Source: Halomonas lysinitropha
GTDB lineage: Bacteria; Pseudomonadota; Gammaproteobacteria; Pseudomonadales; Halomonadaceae
Length of the DNA stretch: 64,000 bases
Reading direction: 5' to 3'
Assembly (NCBI RefSeq): GCF_902500215.1
Contig: NZ_CABVOU010000039.1
Location: 310,001 to 374,000, forward strand
Part shown: one piece after another, positions 13,073 through 23,386 of the stretch
How positions within the stretch are numbered: position 1 is the stretch's first letter
Layout: every line of letters begins with the position of its first letter
Translations under genes and position numbers: made by a program
The notes under the pieces: generated by a model
Seen by the model: the letters and a program-made list of their open reading frames with translations, nothing else
Database searches by the model: none
What the model was told of the DNA's origin: nothing

Positions 13073-13993
13073 ATGACCCTTTTCCGAGCTCTCGATGAAC
13101 ACCGCCCCTTGGCCGGCCGCCTGGCCATGGGGGTGGAGTACGACGGCAGTGCTTACTCTGGCTTCCAGTTTCTCAAGCAGGCGCCCTCGGTGCAGGGCGC
13201 GCTTGAGAAGGCCCTGGGCAGGGTGGCCAGTCAGGCGGTGCGTGTCCACTCCAGTGGACGCACCGACTCCGGTGTCCATGCCACTCGCCAGATCATCCAC
13301 TTCGATCCGCCGGTGCCGCGCTCCGAGAAGGCCTGGGTGTTTGGTGTGAACGCCAACCTGCCGCGCGATGTCGCCGTGCGCTGGGTCAAGGAGGTACCCG
13401 AGACCTTCCACTCCCGCTTCAAGGCACTGGCTCGCCGCTACCGCTATATCCTGCTCAATCAGCCTAGCCGTCCGGTGCTGGAGCGCGCCAACGTTACCTG
13501 GTGTCGCGATCCGCTGGACGCCGAGGCCATGCACCGCGCCGCCCAGGCCCTGGTGGGCGAGCATGACTTTTCCAGCTTCCGTGCCGCCGGCTGCCAGTCG
13601 AAGACCCCCTGGCGCCACCTGCACTTCATTGAGGTGCACCGCCACGGCCCGCTGGTGGTCATCGACGTCCAGGGCAATGCCTTCCTGCACCACATGATCC
13701 GAAATATCGTGGGTGCCCTGGTCACGGTGGGGCGCGGCCAGCGCGGCGAAGACTATCTGGGCGAGCTCATGGCGCTGAAGAACCGTCGGCTTGCCGATGT
13801 CACCGCCCCCGCGTGCGGCCTGCACTTCGTCGACTCCCTTTACGACGAGTGTTGGGGGTTGCCTCGCGAACCGCTGGGCCCCAACCTGCTGGCCTTCCTC
13901 GGCGAATGGACCGGCGAGCGAGCGCTTCCCGACTGCCCGATGGTCGAGTTTCGACGAGGCAGACCAGTGGCCGCCAGCCAGGAGGCGACATGA
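13073..13993 (+). CDS. truA: tRNA pseudouridine(38-40) synthase
   Basis: Converts uridines 38-40 of the tRNA anticodon stem-loop to pseudouridine. The protein has 306 residues. The catalytic aspartate is in [14 protein letters not shown], and later motifs ([38 protein letters not shown]) are those of TruA. It starts 6 bases after the fimV stop; the first 17 residues are an extension compared with most family members, so an internal start ([10 protein letters not shown]) is possible. It overlaps trpF by 4 bases. Confidence 0.95.
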   Translation: MTLFRALDEHRPLAGRLAMGVEYDGSAYSGFQFLKQAPSVQGALEKALGRVASQAVRVHSSGRTDSGVHATRQIIHFDPPVPRSEKAWVFGVNANLPRDVAVRWVKEVPETFHSRFKALARRYRYILLNQPSRPVLERANVTWCRDPLDAEAMHRAAQALVGEHDFSSFRAAGCQSKTPWRHLHFIEVHRHGPLVVIDVQGNAFLHHMIRNIVGALVTVGRGQRGEDYLGELMALKNRRLADVTAPACGLHFVDSLYDECWGLPREPLGPNLLAFLGEWTGERALPDCPMVEFRRGRPVAASQEAT

Positions 13994-14628
13994 CCGGACG
14001 TACCCGCGTGAAGTTCTGCGGCCTGACGCGTCCCCAGGATGTCGATGCCGCCGTGGCCGCGGGCGCCGACGCCCTGGGTTTCGTGCTCTGGCCGGGCAGC
14101 AAGCGCGCCGTGGACGCAACGCGTCTTGTCGAGCTGACCGCCCGAGTGCCGGCCTTTGTCACCCGGGTCGGGCTGTTTGTCGACGCCGAGTACGGTTGGA
14201 TAGAGCGCTGCGCGCCCTGCCTGGATCTGCTGCAGTTTCATGGTGACGAGTCTCCCGACACCTGCCTTGCCGCCGGCCGTCCCTGGATCAAGGCACTGCG
14301 CATGCGCGATAGCCTCGACCTGCACGCCGCCGCCGAGACCTATGGCGGGGCACAGGCGCTGCTGCTGGACGCTTACCGGCCGGGCGTGCCGGGGGGCACC
14401 GGCGAGACCTTCGACTGGTCGCGAATCCCCGCAAGTCTGGCAAAACCTGTTATCCTCGCCGGAGGCCTGATGCCGGACAATGTGGCCGAGGCGATCGCGG
14501 CCGTGTCTCCCTTTGCCGTGGATGTCTCCGGTGGCATCGAAGTGTTCCCCGGCGTTAAGGACAGTGCGCGCATGACGGCCTTCCTGCGGGCCGTGCGCCG
14601 AGCTGATGACGCGCGTTGCGGTGCTTGA
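13990..14628 (+). CDS. trpF: Phosphoribosylanthranilate isomerase
   Basis: Third step of tryptophan synthesis: isomerises N-(5'-phosphoribosyl)anthranilate by an Amadori rearrangement. A 212-residue TIM barrel. [11 protein letters not shown] at the start carries the catalytic cysteine, and the late [15 protein letters not shown] segment carries the catalytic aspartate and phosphate-binding loop. The ATG at 13990 overlaps the truA stop (ATGA) and has GGAGG in front. The truA-trpF link is the same as in Pseudomonas. Confidence 0.95.
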   Translation: MTGRTRVKFCGLTRPQDVDAAVAAGADALGFVLWPGSKRAVDATRLVELTARVPAFVTRVGLFVDAEYGWIERCAPCLDLLQFHGDESPDTCLAAGRPWIKALRMRDSLDLHAAAETYGGAQALLLDAYRPGVPGGTGETFDWSRIPASLAKPVILAGGLMPDNVAEAIAAVSPFAVDVSGGIEVFPGVKDSARMTAFLRAVRRADDARCGA

Positions 14629-14688
14629 GCCCTTCGCTTCACCCTGTTTCCCCTACATCCCTTCTGGCGACCCTGTGAGGTGTCTTTC

Positions 14689-15903
14689 GTGAGCAAGTTC
14701 AGTGACCTGACCCGACTGCCGGATGCCCGCGGCCATTTCGGTGCCTATGGCGGCCGGTTCGTCTCGGAGACCCTGAGCTTCGCCCTGGATGAGCTGGAGA
14801 AGACCTATCTGAGTCTTCGTGAAGACCCGGCCTTCCTGGCGGAATTCGACTATGACCTGGCCCATTTCGTGGGCCGCCCGTCACCGCTCTATCATGCCGA
14901 GCGATGGTCGAAGCAGCTCGGTGGCGCACAGATCTGGCTCAAGCGCGAGGATCTCAACCACACCGGCGCCCACAAGGTGAACAACACCATCGGCCAGGCG
15001 CTGCTTGCCAAGAAGACCGGCAAGCCGCGAGTGATCGCCGAGACCGGGGCAGGGCAGCACGGCGTTGCATCTGCCACGGTGGCCGCGCGGCTGGGTCTGG
15101 AGTGCGATGTCTACATGGGGGCCGCGGATGTGGAGCGCCAGAAGCTCAACGTCTATCGCATGCGCCTGCTGGGGGCCAACGTCATCCCGGTGGAATCCGG
15201 CACTCGCACGCTCAAGGACGCCATGAATGAGGCGCTGCGCGATTGGGTGACCAACGTCGACACCACCTATTACATCATTGGCACCGTGGCCGGCCCCCAT
15301 CCCTATCCCATGCTGGTGCGCGACTTCAACGCGGTGGCCGGGCGCGAGGCACGCCGCCAGTCCTTCGAGGAGTTCGGCAAGCTGCCTGATGCGTTGATCG
15401 CCTGCGTGGGCGGCGGCTCCAACGCCATGGGCCTCTTCTATCCCTTCGTCGAGGACGATGATGTCGTCATGTATGGCGTCGAGGCGGGCGGCGATGGCGT
15501 CGAGACCGGCCGCCATGCCGCGCCCCTGGCCTCCGGCGCACCTCGCGGCGTACTGCACGGCAACCGCACCTACCTGATGTCCGACGAGGGCGGCCAGGTC
15601 TCCGATACCCACTCGGTCTCGGCGGGCCTGGACTACCCGGGCGTCGGCCCCGAGCACGCGTTGTGGAAGGACGTGGGGCGGGTCAACTACGTGGCCGCCA
15701 ACGACGATGACGTGCTGGCGGCCTTCCGCGAGCTGACCCACGTCGAGGGCATCATGCCGGCGCTGGAAACGGCTCATGCCCTGGCCTATGCCAAGGTGCT
15801 GGCGCCGACCATGCGCCCCGACCAGAACATCGTGATCAACCTCTCCGGTCGCGGTGACAAGGACATCATGACGGTGGCAAAGATCGACGGGATTGAATTC
15901 TGA
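14689..15903 (+). CDS. trpB: Tryptophan synthase beta chain
   Basis: Pyridoxal-phosphate enzyme that joins indole and serine to make tryptophan, working as an alpha2-beta2 complex with TrpA. About 404 residues. The Schiff-base lysine is K96 in [13 protein letters not shown]; the phosphate-binding glycine loop is [10 protein letters not shown]. The GTG at 14689 is preferred because GTGAGG lies 8 bases upstream; a GTG three codons earlier (14680) falls inside that site. It overlaps trpA by one base. Confidence 0.96.
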   Translation: MSKFSDLTRLPDARGHFGAYGGRFVSETLSFALDELEKTYLSLREDPAFLAEFDYDLAHFVGRPSPLYHAERWSKQLGGAQIWLKREDLNHTGAHKVNNTIGQALLAKKTGKPRVIAETGAGQHGVASATVAARLGLECDVYMGAADVERQKLNVYRMRLLGANVIPVESGTRTLKDAMNEALRDWVTNVDTTYYIIGTVAGPHPYPMLVRDFNAVAGREARRQSFEEFGKLPDALIACVGGGSNAMGLFYPFVEDDDVVMYGVEAGGDGVETGRHAAPLASGAPRGVLHGNRTYLMSDEGGQVSDTHSVSAGLDYPGVGPEHALWKDVGRVNYVAANDDDVLAAFRELTHVEGIMPALETAHALAYAKVLAPTMRPDQNIVINLSGRGDKDIMTVAKIDGIEF

Positions 15904-16721
15904 TGACGGCCCAGACCATGAATCGTATCGACCAACGCTTCGCCGCGCTGAAGGCCCAGGGGCGCCGTGCGCTGATTCCCTATATTACCGCCGGCGACCC
16001 GGCACCCGAGCACACCGTGGGGTTCATGCACACCCTGGTGGAGGCGGGGGCGGATGTCATCGAGTTGGGGGTGCCGTTCTCGGACCCCATGGCGGACGGG
16101 CCAGTGATCCAGAAGGCCTGCGAACGCGCCCTCAAGCACGGCGTGCGGCTCTCCCACCTGTTCGAGATGGTCCGCGAATTCCGCCAGACCGACAGCGAGA
16201 CCCCGGTGGTGCTGATGGGCTACCTCAATCCGGTGGAGCGCATCGGCCTCGAGGCCTTCGCCGACCAGGCGGCCGAGGCCGGCGTCGATGGCGTGCTGAT
16301 CGTCGACATGCCGCCGGAGGAGGCCGACGATGTCGGTCCGCTGCTCAAGGCCCGCGGGCTGGCCTCGATCTTCCTGGTCGCCCCTACCACTTCGCCGGCC
16401 CGGGCCGCTACAATATGCGCCCATGGCGAGGGCTACATCTACTATGTTTCGCTGAAGGGCGTGACCGGCTCGGCGACCCTGAATGCCGAGGATGTGGCCG
16501 CGCATCTGGCGCCGCTGCGCGAGATGACCGATCTGCCGCTGTGCGTGGGTTTCGGCATCCGCGATGGGGCCTCGGCGGCCGAGGTAGGCAAGGTGGCCGA
16601 CGGCGTGATCGTCGGTTCCGCGCTCATCAATCGCGTTGCCGAGAATGCCGAACGCCCCGAGGCGATCCCGGCCGCGCTGAAGGCGGTGCTGGGGGAGATG
16701 CGCCAGGCGCTGGACGCCTGA
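15903..16721 (+). CDS. trpA: Tryptophan synthase alpha chain
   Basis: Cleaves indole-3-glycerol phosphate to indole and glyceraldehyde 3-phosphate, channelling indole to TrpB. A 272-residue TIM barrel with [17 protein letters not shown] (catalytic Glu and Asp), [14 protein letters not shown] and GFGIRDG near the phosphate site. The ATG at 15903 overlaps the trpB stop as TGATG, showing translational coupling; ATG at 15918 is a possible alternative. The location of trpBA between trpF and accD differs from Pseudomonas aeruginosa, where trpBA sits elsewhere with trpI. Confidence 0.96.
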   Translation: MTAQTMNRIDQRFAALKAQGRRALIPYITAGDPAPEHTVGFMHTLVEAGADVIELGVPFSDPMADGPVIQKACERALKHGVRLSHLFEMVREFRQTDSETPVVLMGYLNPVERIGLEAFADQAAEAGVDGVLIVDMPPEEADDVGPLLKARGLASIFLVAPTTSPARAATICAHGEGYIYYVSLKGVTGSATLNAEDVAAHLAPLREMTDLPLCVGFGIRDGASAAEVGKVADGVIVGSALINRVAENAERPEAIPAALKAVLGEMRQALDA

Positions 16722-16799
16722 TCCGGGCTCGTCGCCAATCGAATCGATCCCGCCCCCGGCGCCGCCGAGGGCATCAGCCTATACGGAAGTGTTTCTGAC

Positions 16800-17819
16800 A
16801 TGAGCTGGCTAGACAAGATCGTGCCCTCGGTGGGCCGCATCCAGCGCAAGGATCGCCGGGCAAGCGTGCCTGACGGCCTGTGGCGCAAGTGCCCCAAGTG
16901 TGAGGCGGTGCTCTATCTTCCCGAACTGGAGAAGCACCACAACGTCTGCCCCAAGTGCGACCACCATCTTCGCCTGACCGCGCGCAAGCGGCTGGACTGG
17001 TTCCTGGACAAGGAGGGTCGCGAGGAGATCGCCGCCAACCTCGAGCCGGTGGACCGCCTCAAGTTCCGCGATTCCAAGAAGTACAAGGACCGCCTGGCGG
17101 CGGCCCAGAAGGAGACCGGGGAGAAGGATGCGCTGATCGCCATGCGCGGCTCCCTGGAAGGGCTGCCGGTGGTGGTGGTGGCCTTCGAGTTCACCTTCAT
17201 GGGCGGTTCCATGGGCGCCGTGGTGGGCGAGAAGTTCGTGCGTGCCGCGACTGTTGCCCTGGAAGAGGGCATTCCGCTGATCTGCTTCTCCGCCTCCGGC
17301 GGCGCACGGATGCAGGAAGCGCTGTTTTCGCTGATGCAGATGGCCAAGACCTCGGCGGCCCTGGAGAAGCTCAAGCAGGCCGGCGTGCCCTATATCTCGG
17401 TGCTGACCGACCCGGTGTTCGGGGGTGTCTCGGCGTCGCTGGCGATGCTCGGCGATCTCAATGTGGCCGAGCCCAATGCGCTGATCGGCTTCGCCGGCCC
17501 CAGGGTCATCGAGCAGACGGTCCGCGAGCAACTGCCGGAAGGCTTCCAGCGCAGCGAGTTCCTGCTCGAGCACGGCACTGTGGACATGATCGTGTCTCGC
17601 GGGGAGATGCGCGAGCGGCTGGGTGGCGTGTTGCGCAAGCTGACTCACTGGCCCGTGGCCGGCGAGGAAGCTCCCGTCACTGACGAGCCCGATCTGGTGC
17701 AGGCCGCCGAGCAGGCCGAACAGGAAGCGGCCCAGTCGTCGACCAGCCCGTTGGACGCCGAGCCGGAGGCCGACCCTGATGCTGAGCAGGACGGCGAGCG
17801 TCCCGATCCCGCGCGCTGA
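16800..17819 (+). CDS. accD: Acetyl-CoA carboxylase carboxyltransferase beta subunit
   Basis: Beta half of the carboxyltransferase that moves carboxyl from biotin to acetyl-CoA, giving malonyl-CoA for fatty-acid synthesis. The N-terminus has a four-cysteine zinc ribbon (CPKC ... CPKC within residues about 27-49). The carboxyltransferase core includes [15 protein letters not shown] and [11 protein letters not shown]. The last 55 or so residues are an acidic Glu/Asp/Ala/Pro tail not found in the E. coli protein (304 residues); the total here is 339. Lies between trpA and folC as in related genomes. Confidence 0.96.
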   Translation: MSWLDKIVPSVGRIQRKDRRASVPDGLWRKCPKCEAVLYLPELEKHHNVCPKCDHHLRLTARKRLDWFLDKEGREEIAANLEPVDRLKFRDSKKYKDRLAAAQKETGEKDALIAMRGSLEGLPVVVVAFEFTFMGGSMGAVVGEKFVRAATVALEEGIPLICFSASGGARMQEALFSLMQMAKTSAALEKLKQAGVPYISVLTDPVFGGVSASLAMLGDLNVAEPNALIGFAGPRVIEQTVREQLPEGFQRSEFLLEHGTVDMIVSRGEMRERLGGVLRKLTHWPVAGEEAPVTDEPDLVQAAEQAEQEAAQSSTSPLDAEPEADPDAEQDGERPDPAR

Positions 17820-17828
17820 TCGATTGGC

Positions 17829-19154
17829 ATGAGCGATCACGCCCTTCCCGATACGCTTCCGGCCTGGCTGGCCCGGCTGGAGACGACCCACCCGGTCGGT
17901 ATCGACCTCGGCCTCGAGCGTGTGGCCGAGGTCGCTCGCCGCATGGGGCTCCTCGAGGCTCCGCTGTGCGAGCGGGTCATCACCGTGGCCGGTACCAACG
18001 GCAAGGGTTCGACCGTGGCCATGCTCGAGGCGCTGGCCCGTGCTCATGGCCTCTCCACGGCGGCCTATACTTCGCCCCATCTGCTGCGCTACAACGAACG
18101 CCTGCGTCTCGACAGCCAGGAGGCCGACGACGCAACTCTGATCGCCGGGTTCGAGGCGGTGGAACTGGCGCGGTGGGAAGGCGAACCCGTCAGCCTCACC
18201 TATTTCGAGGTGGGTACCCTGGGGGCGCTGTGGGTCATCGCCAGGGGGCAGGTAGACCTGGCTATCCTCGAGGTGGGGCTCGGTGGTCGGCTGGATGCGG
18301 TCAACGTCATCCACCCCGATGTGGCGGTGATCACCACCGTGGCCCAGGACCATGCGGCTTTCCTCGGCACCGACCTGCAGGGCATCGGCCGCGAGAAGGC
18401 CGGCATTCTGCGGGCCGGTCGGCCCGCGGTGCTGGGCAGCACGATGCTGCCCGCCAGCGTGCGTCAGGTGGCCACGGAGCTTGGCGCCGATGTCCATGCC
18501 CTGGGAGAGGCCTTCCGCCGCGAGGGAGAGGGCCCGGGCTGGCGCTTTAGTAGTTTTTGGGTTCAGACCCCGGTTACCGATCTCCCCGACCCCGGCCTGC
18601 CCCTGGACAATGCCGCCACGGCCCTGCAGGCGCTGACCCTGGTCGGCATCGAGCTGGACCCGCCTGCCTGTCGCCGCGCACTGGCCGGCGTCGAGCTGCC
18701 GGGCCGCATGCAGTGGCTGGGGCAGTGGTGCCTGGATGTCGGCCACAACCCCCATGCCGCCAACTACCTGGCCACGCGCCTGGCGGCGCGGCCCTGTACG
18801 GGTCGCACTTACGGCCTGCTGGGCATGCTCGCCGACAAGGATGCCGATGGCGTGATCAGTGCCCTGGCGCCGGTGGTGGATGTCTGGGTGCCAGCGAGTC
18901 TCGCGGGGGAGCGTGCCCGCAGCGCGGATGATCTGGCCGAGCGTCTGGCGCTTCACGGCGGCGAGGTGGGATACCGCGGCAGCTCGCCGGTCGATGCGGC
19001 CGAGTGGCTGGCAGCTCGGCTTCTACCCGAGGATCGGGTGCTGGTCTGCGGCTCCTTCTTCACCGTGGCCGAGGTGCTGGAATGGCGGCTGGCGATGAGC
19101 CAGGCGACGGATCAGACTGCAGGGGAAGACAAGGTCATCGAGGGAGCGAGATGA
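17829..19154 (+). CDS. folC: Dihydrofolate synthase / folylpolyglutamate synthase
   Basis: Adds glutamate to dihydropteroate and then to folates. The 441-residue Mur-ligase-type protein has the ATP loop VAGTNGKGSTVAMLEAL, the TSPHLLRYNERLR folate loop, LEVGLGGRLDAVN and the late LDVGHNPHA motif. It starts 10 bases after accD and its stop overlaps the start of the DedD-like gene (ATGA). Length is normal. Confidence 0.95.
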   Translation: MSDHALPDTLPAWLARLETTHPVGIDLGLERVAEVARRMGLLEAPLCERVITVAGTNGKGSTVAMLEALARAHGLSTAAYTSPHLLRYNERLRLDSQEADDATLIAGFEAVELARWEGEPVSLTYFEVGTLGALWVIARGQVDLAILEVGLGGRLDAVNVIHPDVAVITTVAQDHAAFLGTDLQGIGREKAGILRAGRPAVLGSTMLPASVRQVATELGADVHALGEAFRREGEGPGWRFSSFWVQTPVTDLPDPGLPLDNAATALQALTLVGIELDPPACRRALAGVELPGRMQWLGQWCLDVGHNPHAANYLATRLAARPCTGRTYGLLGMLADKDADGVISALAPVVDVWVPASLAGERARSADDLAERLALHGGEVGYRGSSPVDAAEWLAARLLPEDRVLVCGSFFTVAEVLEWRLAMSQATDQTAGEDKVIEGAR

Positions 19155-19822
19155 AGTACGGAATGCGAGAACGCCTCAGTGGAGCAGTGATCCTGATTGC
19201 CCTGGCGGTGATCTTCGTCCCCATGCTGTTCGACGAGCCGGCACCGCGCAGCGAGCGGCCTCAGCCGGTGATGACCATCGAGCAGCCGGTGGAGGTCGAG
19301 CGTCGTGACGTGCCCGACCCGGAGCCCCCGGCGAGCCTCGGGCAGATCCAGTCGCCCAGCGGGACATCGTCGTCTCGACAGGAGGCCACGGAGTCGCGGG
19401 TTGAACCGGAGGCCGAGCAGGCGGTGGAGGTCGTGGCCGAATCGCCTTCCGACGCGCCCTCTGATACCGAGCCCGCCGAGACGCGTGCAGCGCCCAGCGA
19501 TGACCCCATTGCCGAGCTGGCCCGCGCCGCCGACGAGCGTCTGTCTGGCCAGGCCGAGCAGGCGAACCGCGAGCCGCCCGAGGCGGCTCCGGAGGGCGAG
19601 TGGGCCGTGCAGGTGGGCAGCTTCGGGGAGCCGTCCAATGCCGAGCGTCTGGAGTCGAATCTGGCCGCACAGGGCCTGCCCGTCTATAGCCGCGTCCGTG
19701 ACAACGGCCTGACTACCGTCTATGTCGGACCCTACGCCACTTCCAGTGAAGGCGAGGAGGTGATGGCAGAACTCAAGGCCGAGTCCAATCTCCAGGGCCT
19801 GCTGGTACGGGCGGGTAACTGA
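19151..19822 (+). CDS. dedD: DedD-like SPOR-domain cell-division protein
   Basis: Membrane-anchored division protein of 223 residues. Layout: short cytoplasmic N-terminus, one membrane helix about residues 9-25 (LSGAVILIALAVIFVPMLF), a long acidic Pro/Glu/Ala linker, and a C-terminal SPOR domain from about 150 on (WAVQVGSFGEPSNAERLE ... VYVGPYAT), which binds denuded peptidoglycan at the septum. It is coupled to folC by a 4-base overlap and followed 2 bases later by cvpA, the same order as in E. coli and Pseudomonas. Confidence 0.9.
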   Translation: MKYGMRERLSGAVILIALAVIFVPMLFDEPAPRSERPQPVMTIEQPVEVERRDVPDPEPPASLGQIQSPSGTSSSRQEATESRVEPEAEQAVEVVAESPSDAPSDTEPAETRAAPSDDPIAELARAADERLSGQAEQANREPPEAAPEGEWAVQVGSFGEPSNAERLESNLAAQGLPVYSRVRDNGLTTVYVGPYATSSEGEEVMAELKAESNLQGLLVRAGN

Positions 19823-19824
19823 GC

Positions 19825-20418
19825 ATGGCGCTGACCTGGATCGACTGGCTCTTCGTGGCGGTGCTGGTGGTGACCGGGCTGACCGGTTTCCTGCGCGGGT
19901 TGGTCCGCGAGGCCCTGGGGCTGGCGGCCTGGATCATCGCCCTGCTGGCCGCGCGGCTACTCGCCGAGCCGGTGGCGAATCTGCTCTCGGGCATTATCGA
20001 CAATCCGGATGGACGCCTGGTGCTGGCCTTCGTGCTGGTGATCTTCGCGGTCATCCTGCTCTGCGGCATCATCATCCGTGGGGTGCATGCGGCGGTGGAG
20101 TGGGTCGGAATGGGGCTGCTGAATCGGGTGACCGGCGCTGCCTTCGGCATGGCCAAGGGCGCGGCGATCCTGGTGCTGGCGACCATCCTCCTCAGCCTGA
20201 CGCCGCTGGCCAAGCTTCAGGCCTGGCAGGACGCTGAGCTGCGGCCCACCTTCGAGCAGCTGCGCGACTGGGCGGTGAGTCACCTCGAGGCATGGGAAGG
20301 AGGCCTGCCCGAGACGCCCGATGCGCTGCGCGAGCTCTCTCTGCCGCGTTCCGAGCAGGCACCGGTAAACGACGCCGAGACGGCGCCGGCAGATGCCGAA
20401 GAGGCGACGGATCCCTGA
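19825..20418 (+). CDS. cvpA: CvpA family membrane protein
   Basis: Inner-membrane protein of 197 residues; in E. coli it is needed for colicin V production and its gene precedes purF, as here. It begins MALTWIDWLFVAVLVVTGLT and has four predicted membrane helices, with the family segment GFLRGLVREALGLAAWIIAL. The last 50 residues are soluble and acidic. Molecular function is not established. Confidence 0.93.
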   Translation: MALTWIDWLFVAVLVVTGLTGFLRGLVREALGLAAWIIALLAARLLAEPVANLLSGIIDNPDGRLVLAFVLVIFAVILLCGIIIRGVHAAVEWVGMGLLNRVTGAAFGMAKGAAILVLATILLSLTPLAKLQAWQDAELRPTFEQLRDWAVSHLEAWEGGLPETPDALRELSLPRSEQAPVNDAETAPADAEEATDP

Positions 20419-20496
20419 CAGATGCATTTCGGACGGGCGTATCGCGACCCGTCCTGACTCTTTGAAGCAAGTTCCGAGCGAGCGAGGTAAGGTGGA

Positions 20497-22020
20497 ATGT
20501 GCGGTATCGTGGGCCTGATGGCCAAGCAGGCGGTGAACCAGGGGATCTATGACGCCCTGACGGTGCTCCAGCATCGCGGACAGGATGCCGCCGGCATGAT
20601 GACCTGGCACGAGGGCCGCTTCCTGTTGCGCAAGAGCAACGGCCTGGTGCGGGACGTTTTCCATACTCGGCACATGACGCGTCTGAAGGGGAATCTGGGC
20701 ATCGGCCATGTGCGCTACCCCACGGCAGGCTCCTCCAGCGAGGCGGAATCTCAACCCTTCTACGTGAACTCCCCTTACGGCATCACGCTGGCCCACAACG
20801 GCAACCTCACCAATTCCGATCAGCTCAAGCAGGAGTTGTTCTCCTCCGACCTTCGCCACATCAACACCAGCTCCGACTCCGAAGTGCTGCTCAACGTCTT
20901 TGCCCACGAACTCGGCAAGCAGGGTCTGCACCTGGAACCCGGTGACATCTTCGATGCGGTGCGACGCGTGTACCGTCGCTGCCGAGGGGGGTATGCCGCG
21001 GTGGCCATCATCAACGGCGTGGGGCTGGTGGCCTTCCGTGACCCCAATGGTATTCGTCCGGTGGTGTTCGGTACGCGCGACGAAGGCTACGGGCAGGAAG
21101 TGATGATCGCCTCCGAGTCGGTAGCCCTCGACGTCGGCGGCTTCGAGCTGCACCGTGACCTGGCCCCGGGGGAGGCCATCTTCGTCGACATGGACGGCAC
21201 TATCCATACCCAGCAGTGTGCCGACCATCCGCGGCTGACCTCCTGCATCTTCGAGCATGTCTACCTGGCGCGTCCCGACTCCATTCTCGATGGCGCCTAT
21301 GTCTATGGCACCCGCATGCAGATGGGCCGCAAGCTCGGGGACCGTATTCAGAGCGAATGGCCGGAGCATGATATCGACGTGGTGATTCCCATTCCCGATA
21401 CCTCGCGTACCTCGGCACTGGAGCTGGCCCAACACCTGGGCGTGACCTATCGCGAGGGCTTCATGAAGAACCGCTATATCGGCCGGACCTTCATCATGCC
21501 AGGCCAGACCCAGCGCAAGAAGTCGGTGCGCCAGAAGCTCAATGCCATCGGCATCGAATTCAAGGACAAGAACGTGCTGCTGGTGGATGACTCCATCGTG
21601 CGCGGTACCACCTGCAAGCAGATCATTCTGATGGCCCGCGAGGCCGGTGCGCGCAAGGTCTATTTCGCCTCGGCCGCTCCTCCGGTGCGCTATCCCAACG
21701 TCTATGGCATCGATATGCCAGCCGCCAGCGAGCTGATTGCCCACGGACGCAGTGAGGCCGAGGTGGGGGAGCTGATCGGCGCAGACCGGATCTTCTATCA
21801 GGACCTCGACGATCTGCAGGCCGCCTGCCGCGAGGTGAATCCCGAGCTCGAGACCTTCGATTGTTCGGTGTTCGATGGCAAGTACGTGACGGGTGATATC
21901 GATGAGCGTTACCTGTCGGCCCTCGAGGCCTCACGCAGCGACGATGCCAAGCAGCAGCGCAGCGCCGGCGACCATGCCCTGGTGGGGATGCACAATCAGG
22001 AAGATGACATCGACGACTGA
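20497..22020 (+). CDS. purF: Amidophosphoribosyltransferase
   Basis: First committed step of purine synthesis: glutamine and PRPP to phosphoribosylamine. The 507-residue protein starts [11 protein letters not shown]; after Met removal Cys2 is the glutaminase nucleophile of the Ntn-type domain. The C-terminal phosphoribosyltransferase domain has the PRPP loop [16 protein letters not shown]. The final 40 or so residues are polar. A GAGCGAGG stretch precedes the ATG. It is followed 10 bases later by metZ, the same pair as in Pseudomonas. Confidence 0.97.
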   Translation: MCGIVGLMAKQAVNQGIYDALTVLQHRGQDAAGMMTWHEGRFLLRKSNGLVRDVFHTRHMTRLKGNLGIGHVRYPTAGSSSEAESQPFYVNSPYGITLAHNGNLTNSDQLKQELFSSDLRHINTSSDSEVLLNVFAHELGKQGLHLEPGDIFDAVRRVYRRCRGGYAAVAIINGVGLVAFRDPNGIRPVVFGTRDEGYGQEVMIASESVALDVGGFELHRDLAPGEAIFVDMDGTIHTQQCADHPRLTSCIFEHVYLARPDSILDGAYVYGTRMQMGRKLGDRIQSEWPEHDIDVVIPIPDTSRTSALELAQHLGVTYREGFMKNRYIGRTFIMPGQTQRKKSVRQKLNAIGIEFKDKNVLLVDDSIVRGTTCKQIILMAREAGARKVYFASAAPPVRYPNVYGIDMPAASELIAHGRSEAEVGELIGADRIFYQDLDDLQAACREVNPELETFDCSVFDGKYVTGDIDERYLSALEASRSDDAKQQRSAGDHALVGMHNQEDDIDD

Positions 22021-22030
22021 GAGGCAGGTC

Positions 22031-23227
22031 ATGCAGCAGGATCAGACACCACAGCAGGAGTGGGCACTGGAAACCCTGGCAATCCGTGCCGGTCACCAGC
22101 GTACCCATGAACAGGAGCATGGCGAGCCGATCTTCCCGACCTCGAGCTTTGTCTATGGCAGCGCCGCCGAGGCGGCGGCCAAGTTCAGTGGCGAGGAACC
22201 GGGCAATGTCTACTCGCGCTTCACCAACCCGACAGTGCGCACCTTCGAGCAGCGCCTGGCGGCCATGGAGGGCGGTGAGCGTTGCGTGGCCACCAGTTCG
22301 GGCATGGCGGCGATCCTGGCCACCGCGCTGGCACTACTCAAGGCCGGCGACGAGATCGTGGCCTCGCGCTCTCTGTTCGGTTCCACGGTCAGCCTGTTCG
22401 ACAAGTATCTCAGCAAGCTGGGCATCACCACGCGCTACGTGGAACTGTCCGACCTCGAGGCCTGGGAAGCGGCGATGACCCCGGCCACCCGGCTGCTGTT
22501 TGCCGAGACGCCGTCCAACCCGCTTTCCGAAGTGGTGGATATTGCGCAGTTGGCCAGGATCGCTCGACGCCACGGCGCCTGGCTGGCTATTGACAACTGC
22601 TTCCTCACCCCGGCGCTGCAGAAGCCGATTGCCCTGGGCGCCGACCTGGTGATCCACTCCGCCACCAAGTACCTGGACGGCCAGGGCAGGGCGATCGGAG
22701 GTGCCGTGGTGGGGCGCGACAAGGAACTCGAAGAGGTGTTCGGTGTGGTACGCACCTGCGGTCCTTGCCTGAGCCCCTTCAATGCCTGGATCTTCACCAA
22801 GGGCCTGGAGACACTCCACCTTCGCATGCGGGCTCACGGCGAGAATGCTCGCATCCTGGCGGAGTGGCTGGAGGGACATCCCGCCGTGGAGAAGGTCTAC
22901 TACAGTGGCCTGACCACGCATCCGCAGCACGAGCTTGCCAGCCGCCAGCAGCAGGGCTTCGGGGCGGTGCTGGGTTTCGAGGTGAAGGGGGCGCGCGAGG
23001 CCGCCTGGTCAGTCATCGATGCGACACGGCTGCTTTCCATCACCGGCAATCTGGGTGACGTGAAGACCACCATCACCCATCCCGCTACCACCACCCATGG
23101 GCGCCTGTCGGCGGACCAGAAGGATGTCGCCGGCATTACCGAAGGGCTGATTCGAGTGGCGGTCGGCCTGGAGGCCATGGAAGACATCCGCGCCGACCTG
23201 GCCCGGGGGCTCGACGCTCTGGTGTGA
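22031..23227 (+). CDS. metZ: O-succinylhomoserine sulfhydrylase
   Basis: Cys/Met-metabolism pyridoxal-phosphate enzyme (398 residues) that makes homocysteine directly from O-succinylhomoserine and sulfide. The PLP lysine is K213 in HSATKYLDGQGRAIGG; YSRFTNPTVRTFEQRLAAME and ATSSGMAAILAT are typical. The start at 22031 gives MQQDQTPQQEW; the in-frame extension upstream overlaps purF. Its position after purF supports metZ rather than metB or metC; substrate specificity rests on that synteny. Confidence 0.9.
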   Translation: MQQDQTPQQEWALETLAIRAGHQRTHEQEHGEPIFPTSSFVYGSAAEAAAKFSGEEPGNVYSRFTNPTVRTFEQRLAAMEGGERCVATSSGMAAILATALALLKAGDEIVASRSLFGSTVSLFDKYLSKLGITTRYVELSDLEAWEAAMTPATRLLFAETPSNPLSEVVDIAQLARIARRHGAWLAIDNCFLTPALQKPIALGADLVIHSATKYLDGQGRAIGGAVVGRDKELEEVFGVVRTCGPCLSPFNAWIFTKGLETLHLRMRAHGENARILAEWLEGHPAVEKVYYSGLTTHPQHELASRQQQGFGAVLGFEVKGAREAAWSVIDATRLLSITGNLGDVKTTITHPATTTHGRLSADQKDVAGITEGLIRVAVGLEAMEDIRADLARGLDALV

Positions 23228-23293
23228 GCTCGATTCGCCGTGGCTTACCTTGCCCCCTGCCATCCCTGGCGTGGCGGGGGGCATGTGGTTTTT

Positions 23294-23317
23294 CCGAACG
23301 GTGCGTTCGGCTTTTTT
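23294..23317 (+). terminator. Rho-independent terminator after metZ
   Basis: Perfect 7-bp stem CCGAACG / CGTTCGG with a 3-base loop followed by CTTTTTT. It closes the fimV-to-metZ run of genes. Confidence 0.9.
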
Positions 23318-23386
23318 CAGCGGATGCCGATAATACGCTGCGGTAAGCTGTCGTCATCGATACGAGGCGGACCGAGGCACCGGATC

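Noticed and set aside
16809-18956. 715-codon open frame on the minus strand over accD and folC
   Set aside because: Crosses two well-supported genes, with biased composition and no recognisable motif.
19957-21744. 595-codon open frame on the minus strand over cvpA and purF
   Set aside because: Antisense shadow of purF; no ribosome binding site or domain.
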